DNA of 12,500 nt from Theodoxus fluviatilis (lineage: Eukaryota; Mollusca; Gastropoda; Cycloneritida; Neritidae), in the NCBI GenBank assembly GCA_034096865.1, contig JAWQFJ010018632.1, forward strand, positions 1 through 12,500, in the 5' to 3' direction. Every line of letters begins with the position of its first letter. Position 1 is the stretch's first letter. A program made the translations under genes and the position numbers. This document shows, piece by piece, positions 7,387-12,500 of this stretch. The notes under the pieces were generated by a model. The model saw nothing but the letters and a program-made list of their open reading frames with translations, did not search any database and had not been told where the DNA came from.

Positions 7387-8310
7387 GAAGAGACAGGCCG
7401 ACAGAAGAATGGATGCATGGGCAGACGGATGGATGGACGGATGGATGGACGGACGGACGGACGGATGGATGGAGAGACGGACGATCGATGGATGGATTGG
7501 TGGATGGATAAATAGACACACACAGGCAGATAATGCAAATACAGACTGACGGATGGATGGATGGATGGAAGGACGAAGAGAGGTGGGCAGACGAACGGAC
7601 GGACAGACAAATGGACAGACAGATGAACGGGTAGGCAGATGGACGGATGAACGGACTGACAGATGCATGAGAAAACGGACGGATGGACACACGGACGGCA
7701 AGATGGGTGGACAGACAAACGAACAGACAGACAAACGGAGGGACAGATGGATGGCCGGTCGGACACGACAGACAGACACACACAGACTGACCAGCTGAGA
7801 GAGAACTCAAATCACGGGAAAGTAGGTAGGTGGAATAGGCAGATGGATGGACAGTGAGACAAATGGATAAATGAATAAACAAATAGATGGACAGATGGAC
7901 AGATGGACAGACGGACATACTGACTGAAAAACGTATGGACAGACAGACGGGCAGGCGGACGAACGGACGACAGATGGACGAATGAAAGGATGGATGAAGG
8001 TTGATGTAAATGGTCAGGAAAACAGACTTGATGAATGGAAAACAGATTTGATGAATGGATGGATGAACAGATAATTCCATGGTCAGATGGACAGATGAAC
8101 GGACAGAAGGATGATTTGACGAACCGATGGACGAATGAAAGGATGGAGGATGACCGTTTAATGCTAATGATCACAAATACGAACTTGATGAATGGAAAAC
8201 AGAATTGATGAATGGATGGATGGAAATGTGGATAAACAGATGGACGGACAGACAGATGGATGGATGGACGAACGGACAGATGGATGGACAAAAGGTTGGA
8301 TGAATGCTGT
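7387..8310. repeat. Degenerate GGAT/GGAC/AGAC tetranucleotide array
   Basis: About 900 bp of mixed GATG, GACG and GACA tetranucleotides fill the C-D intron. A larger duplication lies inside: GACGAATGAAAGGATGG at 7978 recurs at 8130, and CTTGATGAATGGAAAACAGA at 8027 recurs at 8184. A block of about 150 bp was therefore copied and then diverged. Open frames on both strands through it (Pro/Ser/His-rich on minus, Asp/Gly/Arg-rich on plus) come from the four-base period. Confidence 0.9.
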
Positions 8311-8352
8311 GAGATGCCGATGATCAGAAAAGAGGGGCCAGCCTGCACTCAC

Positions 8353-8485
8353 CGATGATGGTTTTCTCGTCACTCTGCACCTGGAAGTCCAGCAGCTGCT
8401 GCCGCAGTGACGTGGCCTCCCGTTCCCTGGACACCTGCTGCGTCTCGAAGATCTTCACCTGAGATGAGGCCACCTCACACACTTC
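8353..8485 (-). CDS. CEP290: CEP290 exon C (133 nt)
   Basis: The exon follows a GGTTACAG acceptor and ends at ATCG|GTGAGT on the minus strand. It starts in phase 0 and leaves one base for the next codon. The 44 full codons read EVCEVASSQVKIFETQQ, then VSREREATSLRQQLLDF, then QVQSDEKTII. The string QLLDFQVQSDEK is almost identical to the vertebrate QLLDYQAQSDEK, one of the best-conserved spots in central CEP290, and fixes both the gene identity and the reading frame. The third codon position is GC-rich (many CTG and CAG codons), unlike the flanking AT-rich intron. Two potentially redox-neutral features stand out: a single Cys near the start and no Pro anywhere, as expected for an uninterrupted helix. 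Confidence 0.95.
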
Positions 8486-8731
8486 CTGTAACCATGGAAA
8501 CAGCAAATGGCATCAGTGCTCGATCACCAGCGTGGACATGTGTCATAGCCAGAAAGAACTGATGTATCTGAAACTCCAGTAACAGTTACTTGACAAGCTG
8601 ATCATCTGTGAACATTTTTCACACCCATGAAAAACGATTTTATCACTTCATTATTACAATTTAATTACAGCATTCTCCACAATCATCCCAAATACTGTCA
8701 CTGCAAATCGAATATAAGCTATTCAAAGCCT
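8486..8731. other. B-C intron, non-repetitive part
   Basis: AT-rich intron next to the exon C acceptor; nothing recognisable in it. Confidence 0.55.
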
Positions 8732-8754
8732 AAAAAACAAACAAACAAACAAAT
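8732..8754. repeat. (AAAC)n microsatellite
   Basis: A short run of about five AAAC units in the B-C intron. Confidence 0.8.
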
Positions 8755-8783
8755 CTTGTAAATGCTATTTTAAGGTAGACTGT

Positions 8784-8907
8784 TATCATCATCATCATCA
8801 CCACCACCACCACCACCACCACCACCACCACCACCACCACCACCACCACCACCACCACCACCACCACCACCACCACCACCACCGCCACCACCACCACCAC
8901 CACCATT

Positions 8908-8946
<39 letters not shown>
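8784..8946. repeat. Compound (ATC)n-(ACC)n-(ATC)n microsatellite
   Basis: A 163-bp trinucleotide tract: about four ATC units, then more than thirty ACC units with one CCG interruption near 8882, then about a dozen ATC units. The flanking ATC on both sides suggests that an ACC expansion arose inside an older ATC tract. It lies in the B-C intron; poly-Val/Met frames on the minus strand are artefacts. Confidence 0.95.
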
Positions 8947-8949
<3 letters not shown>

Positions 8950-9265
8950 TAGATATGTTCCAAATAGATCATTGACCTACTTCATGACACTAAATCAATG
9001 GAGTCTGCTTCTAAACTTCTCAGCAGGCTTCTCTGCAGACAAGTAACTTGCTTCAGGGAGAAAAAACTGCATGGTACAAAAGCTGACAAACACTAACAGC
9101 AAATCTTTGACATGTTCCTTTTCAAAAAAGAAAGCTGAAACCGGACATTTATGAAGACATTGTGTTGTGCCCAACCAACCAGCTGAGCTTCTTTCGGAGA
9201 CCTTTTAAGAGTCTGTTTGCTGTCAGCACTGACAAAACACGTGTTTCACATCAAGGCACACTCAC
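8947..9265. other. B-C intron, donor-proximal part
   Basis: Single-copy intron between the trinucleotide tract and the exon B donor. No additional feature is visible. Confidence 0.55.
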
Positions 9266-9363
9266 CTTCAGTTTGGAGATTTCCTGCTTCAGAGTCAGCT
9301 CTGTCTTCTCCAGTTCTGCAGTCCTTCTTCTGTCTGCATCACTCACAGCCTTCGTCACGGAGT
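9266..9363 (-). CDS. CEP290: CEP290 exon B (98 nt)
   Basis: The exon lies between a TCCTTGCAG acceptor and an AAG|GTGAGT donor on the minus strand. It completes the split Asn codon and then reads SVTKAVSDADRRRTAELEKT followed by ELTLKQEISKLK, ending in phase 0. The AVSDAD, ELEK and E-SKL positions match the CEP290 segment just before the QSDEK region, as I recall it. The charge pattern (alternating Lys/Arg and Glu/Asp with spaced Leu and Val) fits a parallel coiled coil. A plus-strand open frame across the same bases is an antisense shadow. The exon is 780 bp upstream of exon C. Confidence 0.9.
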
Positions 9364-9918
9364 CTGCAAGGAGTGGTGCATGAGTGACATAACAGACGAC
9401 CTTTTTTCTTCCGTTATCTTTTTCAAATTATCTTCCTGTCACCACATAGCAGTGTCCAGTATGTGTCATGCAGAAGTGGGACGTTAACCCTGGTTCCTTT
9501 TGTGGCAGTCCCAGGTCATAACCGCAAAGTGAGCCCCTCGACAACTGTGTAACATGTTAGTGTGCAGTCAGTACATAGAGAAGCGTCACAAATCCAAACC
9601 ATCTGGTAGAGGTAGATGCGTAATCCTACATGAATTAAGCCAATTCAGGAATAGTTTTGACATAAACTTTTGTGCAAACTCCATGAGAAAATAAAGTTAA
9701 TAAGGATCTAAATCCACTTCTTAAGTTGAATTTTTAATGCATTTTCAAATGTGAAAAGTTTAGACCATGTGCATTGAATAACCCCTATTGGTAAATTTCT
9801 TAACAACTTCAAATCTATGGTTAAAAAGAAAAAGACTACAGCTGCCAGTTGATTGTTTAGATGGATGATGACAGCACAGTTAAGCACAGAAAGAGAGTAC
9901 AATCATTTCAAAACTTAC
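9364..9918. other. A-B intron (555 bp)
   Basis: Single-copy intron with a GTAAGT donor and a CAG acceptor in minus orientation. No repeat, transposon end or cryptic exon is recognised. Confidence 0.65.
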
Positions 9919-9979
9919 TGGCAAGTTCATCTCTCAGATCCCTCTCCACTCTCTGCATTTCCAGATTCATCTTGGTTAT
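9919..9979 (-). CDS. CEP290: CEP290 exon A (61 nt)
   Basis: This is the most upstream exon visible. On the minus strand it is preceded by a TTTGTTTCAG acceptor and followed by a consensus GTAAGT donor. It encodes ITKMNLEMQRVERDLRDELA plus the first base of the next codon (phase 1 exit). The sequence is charged and helical, with leucines and methionines at heptad-like spacing, as expected of a coiled coil. The assignment rests mainly on its clean splice sites and on phase agreement with exon B, where the split codon becomes Asn. I could not match this short segment to vertebrate CEP290 as firmly as the later exons. The entry phase is 0, so the preceding exon, beyond 12500, should end on a complete codon. 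Confidence 0.8.
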
Positions 9980-10265
9980 CTGAAACAAAAACAGGAATTT
10001 CATCTTTCAACTCTCCCCTAGTATTCAAACCAAGAGACATTCTGTTTCCTCTTGTTTCCTCTTCTGTTTCCTCTTCTGTTTTCTCCTATTTCACAATCCA
10101 GCTCTTCTGCAAAAGCTCATCGTTTCTTGTCAGTTTTTACTGTTATAATTCCGCGAGCTTGTGTTCATAACAAACAACAATAACACCAATGAAGGAGTGA
10201 AAACAGCAACAACACCAGTTCCAAAGCAAACAGCACAAAACATTTAGCTCCGAGCATTGCACAGA
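9980..10265. other. Intron upstream of exon A, single-copy part
   Basis: AT-rich intron containing short CTTCTGTTTCCT-type direct repeats around 10050-10085 and AACAAC runs near 10170-10210. No exon is recognised. Confidence 0.55.
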
Positions 10266-10535
10266 ATTGGCTGATCTCCTAAGGCTGATGGGCCAGTGCA
10301 TTTGACCTGCAGTCGCTTGCGGCTAGAGGGTGCCTCGTTCGAAGCTGCGTAGTTTCCAGAGCTGCATCCTTGAGCAAAGTGCTCAGCTCACATTGCTTCT
10401 CCCCACCCATGCGTACAATTTGGTGCCTGTGATGGCACTGATGGCATCCTGTAATGCAATTAATCTTTGCATGCCGCCTTGAGCCAGCATCAGCTTGGAT
10501 TGCTCCCCAAGGGAGTGGAGTTGGTACTCATACCT
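10266..10535 (+). mobile_element. Degenerate tRNA-derived SINE-like element
   Basis: A region around 10281-10345 has a tRNA-like layout, with a GTTCGAA box-B-like core at 10337 and a weak box-A-like region upstream. It is followed at 10368 by CCTTGAGCAAAGTGCTCAGC, CACATTGCTTC and CCCACCCA. That downstream string resembles the CCTTGAGCAAGGCACTT domain I recall from tRNA-derived SINEs of fish and marine invertebrates. I cannot fix the ends: there is no clear target duplication, and the 25-bp array begins right after it. It does not fold as an intact tRNA. Confidence 0.5.
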
Positions 10536-10536
10536 G

Positions 10537-12500
10537 ACTGTGCGCATCTTGTCAGTCTGTCACTGTGTTTGTCTTGTCAGTCTGTCACAGTGTTTATCTT
10601 GTCAGTCTGTCACTGCGTTTATCTTGTCAGTCTGTCACTGTGTTTATCTTGTCAGTCTGTCACTGTGTTTGTCTTGTCAGTCTGTTATTGTGTTTATCTT
10701 GTCAGTCTGTCACAGTGTTTATCTTGTCAGTCTGTCACTGTGTTTATCTTGTCAGTCTGTCACTGTGTTTGTTTTGTCAGTCTGTCACTGTGTTTGTCTT
10801 GTCAGTCTGTTATTGTGTTTATCTTGTCAGTCTGTCACAGTGTTTATCTTGTCAGTCTGTCACAGTGTTTATCTTGTCAGTCTGTCACTGTGTTTATCTT
10901 GTCAGTCTGTCACTGTGTTTGTCTTGTCAGTCTGTCACTGTGTTTATCTTGTCAGTCTGTCACTGCGTTTGTCTTGTCAGTCTGTCACTGTGTTTATCTT
11001 GTCAGTCTGTCACTGTGTTTGTTTTGTCAGTCTGTCACTGCATTTATCTTGTCCTGTCACAGTGTTTATCTTGTCAGTCTGTCACTGCGTTTATCTTGTC
11101 AGTCTGTCACTGTGTTTATCTTGTCAGTCTGTCACTGTGTTTCTCTTGTCAGTCTGTCACTGTGTTTGTTTTGTCAGTCTGTCACTGTGTTTATCTTGTC
11201 AGTCTGTCACTGTGTTTGTTTTGTCAGTCTGTCACAGCGTTTATCTTGTCCTGTCAAAGTGTTTATCTTGTCAGTCTGTCACTGTGTTTATCTTGTCAGT
11301 CTGTCACTGTGTTTGTTTTGTCAGTCTGTCACAGCGTTTATCTTGTCCTGTCACAGTGTTTATCTTGTCAGTCTGTCACTGCGTTTATCTTGTCAGTCTG
11401 ACACTGTGTTTATCTTGTCAGTCTGTCACTGTGTTTGTTTTGTCAGTCTGTCACTGTGTTTATCTTGTCAGTCTGTCACAGCTTTTATCTTGTCCTGTCA
11501 CAGTGTTTATCTTGTCAGTCTGTCACTGCATTTATCTTGTCAGTCTGTCACTGTGTTTATCTTGTCAGTCTGTCACTGTGTTTGTTTTGTCAGTCTGTCA
11601 CTGTGTTTATCTTGTCAGTCTGTCACAGCGTTTATCTTGTCAGTCTGTCACTGTGTTTGTTTTGTCAGTCTGTCACAGCGTTTATCTTGTCCTGTCACAG
11701 TGTTTATCTTGTTAGTCTGTCACTGCGTTTATCTTGTCAGTCTGTCACTGTGTTTCTCTTGTCAGTCTGTCACTGTGTTTGTTTTGTCAGTCTGTCACAG
11801 CGTTTATCTTGTCAGTCTGTCACAGCGTTTATCTTGTCCTGTCACAGTGTTTATCTTGTCAGTCTGTCACTGTGTTTATCTTGTCAGTCTGTCACTGTGT
11901 TTGTTTTGTCAGTCTGTCACAGCGTTTATCTTGTCAGTCTGTCACTGTGTTTATCTTGTCAGTCTGTCACTGTGTTTATCTTGTCAGTCTGTTATTGTGT
12001 TTGTTTTGTCAGTCTGTCACTGTGTTTGTTTTGTCAGTCTGTCACTGTGTTTATCTTGTCAGTCTGTCACTGTGTTTATCTTGTCAGTCTGTCACTGTGT
12101 TTGTTTTGTCAGTCTGTCACTGTGTTTGTTTTGTCAGTCTGTCACTGCGTTTATCTTGTCAGTCTGTTATTGTGTTTGTCTTGTCAGTCTGTCACTGTGT
12201 TTCTCTTGTCAGTCTGTCACTGCGTTTATCTTGACAGTCTGTCACTGTGTTTGTTTTTGTCAGTCTGTCACTGTGTTTCTCTTGTCAGTCTGTCACTGCG
12301 TTTCTCTTGTCAGTCTGTCACAGTGTTTATCTTGTCAGTCTGTTATTGTGTTTGTCTTGTCAGTCTGTCACTGTGTTTGTCTTGTCAGTCTGTCACAGTG
12401 TTTGTCTTGTCAGTCTGTTATTGTGTTTATCTTGTCAATCTGTGACTGCGTTTATCTTGTCAGTCTGTCACTGTGTTTGTCTTATCAGTCTGTCACTGTG
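10537..12500. repeat. 25-bp minisatellite, about 78 copies, continues past the window
   Basis: The consensus unit joins CACTGTGTTTATC with TTGTCAGTCTGT. Common variants are GTTTGTC, GTTTGTT and GTTTCTC for GTTTATC, CACAG for CACTG, TGCG for TGTG, and TATTG for CACTG. Six units are 22 bp, lacking AGT (GTCCTGTC, at 11051, 11248, 11345, 11492, 11689 and 11836). The unit has no stop in any plus frame and its length is not a multiple of three, so long open frames of a 25-residue Ser/Val/Leu/Cys repeat arise on the plus strand. The array lies in the CEP290 intron upstream of exon A. Confidence 0.97.

Larger units (their letters stand above)
305..9979 (-). other. CEP290: CEP290 gene, interior segment (nine exons, both gene ends outside window)
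   Basis: Nine minus-strand exons, each bounded by AG and GT, join into 376 uninterrupted codons. Intron phases from 5' to 3' are 0 (before exon A), 1, 0, 1, then 0 for every later junction. The joined protein is highly charged and rich in Glu, Lys, Gln and Leu, as in a long coiled coil. It is collinear, as I recall the family, with the central region of vertebrate CEP290; matching landmarks are QSDEK, SE-TAL, QEKF, LISTLKD, EERQ, and FEEA followed by P-NQLE. CEP290 is about 2,500 residues and links microtubules to membrane in the ciliary transition zone; it also acts at centriolar satellites. Complete splice sites and no in-frame stop argue against a pseudogene. No promoter, start codon, stop codon or poly(A) site of this gene is in the window. 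Confidence 0.93.

Noticed and set aside
7308..8373. Minus-strand frames with repeated HPS, VCPS and RPS words, up to about 240 codons
   Set aside because: Produced by the tetranucleotide array; a four-base period gives a repeating peptide in every frame.
8730..8972. Minus-strand poly-Val/poly-Met frame
   Set aside because: Translation of the ATC/ACC microsatellite.
9162..9383. 73-codon plus-strand frame over exon B
   Set aside because: Antisense shadow of a CEP290 exon.
10281..10350. Functional tRNA gene
   Set aside because: Only the box-B-like core is clear. I could not form the acceptor and anticodon stems, and the downstream domain marks it as SINE-like.
10495..12445. Long plus-strand open frames (over 400 and over 330 codons) of Ser/Val/Leu/Cys repeat
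   Set aside because: They come from a stop-free 25-bp tandem unit; overlapping frames are open at the same time, and they lie antisense in a CEP290 intron.

Overview
This is a eukaryotic, animal-type genomic window. It has GT-AG introns, about 9% coding sequence, and introns filled with minisatellites, microsatellites and non-autonomous transposable elements. The only gene I can support lies on the minus strand: an interior segment of CEP290, the large coiled-coil centrosome and ciliary transition-zone protein. Nine consecutive exons at 9979 down to 305 join in one open frame of 1128 nt (376 codons). The product aligns without gaps in order to the central part of vertebrate CEP290. The first and last exons of the gene lie outside the window. 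The repeat content and divergence suggest a marine invertebrate, plausibly a mollusc or other lophotrochozoan, but species placement is inference only.

Layout from the gene's 5' side (right) to its 3' side (left). At 12500-9980 is an intron with a 25-bp minisatellite of about 78 copies, running off the right edge, and a degenerate tRNA-derived SINE-like element. Exon A (9979-9919), exon B (9363-9266) and exon C (8485-8353) follow; the B-C intron holds a compound ATC/ACC microsatellite. The C-D intron is mostly a degenerate GGAT/GGAC/AGAC tetranucleotide array. Exon D (7343-7141) is followed on the sense strand by a G-run cluster with G-quadruplex potential, then a (TG)n tract. Next comes a 2.2-kb array of about 79 copies of a 28-bp unit that abuts the splice acceptor of exon E (4433-4320). 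Exon E has a second (TG)n tract just past its donor. Exon F (3261-3067) has a 32-bp minisatellite just past its donor. Exons G (2457-2377) and H (1622-1515) follow. The H-I intron contains a clear 234-bp MITE with 27-bp inverted termini and a 3-bp CTG duplication. Exon I (439-305) is followed by a duplicated (CT)n block up to the left edge.

There is no second gene, RNA gene, CRISPR array or operon-like system. Long open frames elsewhere in the window come from tandem repeats. The points most worth a second look are the 28-bp array fused to a 3' splice site, in which canonical units form a short hairpin and carry splice-like words; the MITE with its empty site preserved in a neighbouring duplicate; the 25-bp array, stop-free over long stretches in all three forward frames; and the clustering of low-complexity tracts just inside 5' splice sites next to exons that could be skipped without breaking frame.
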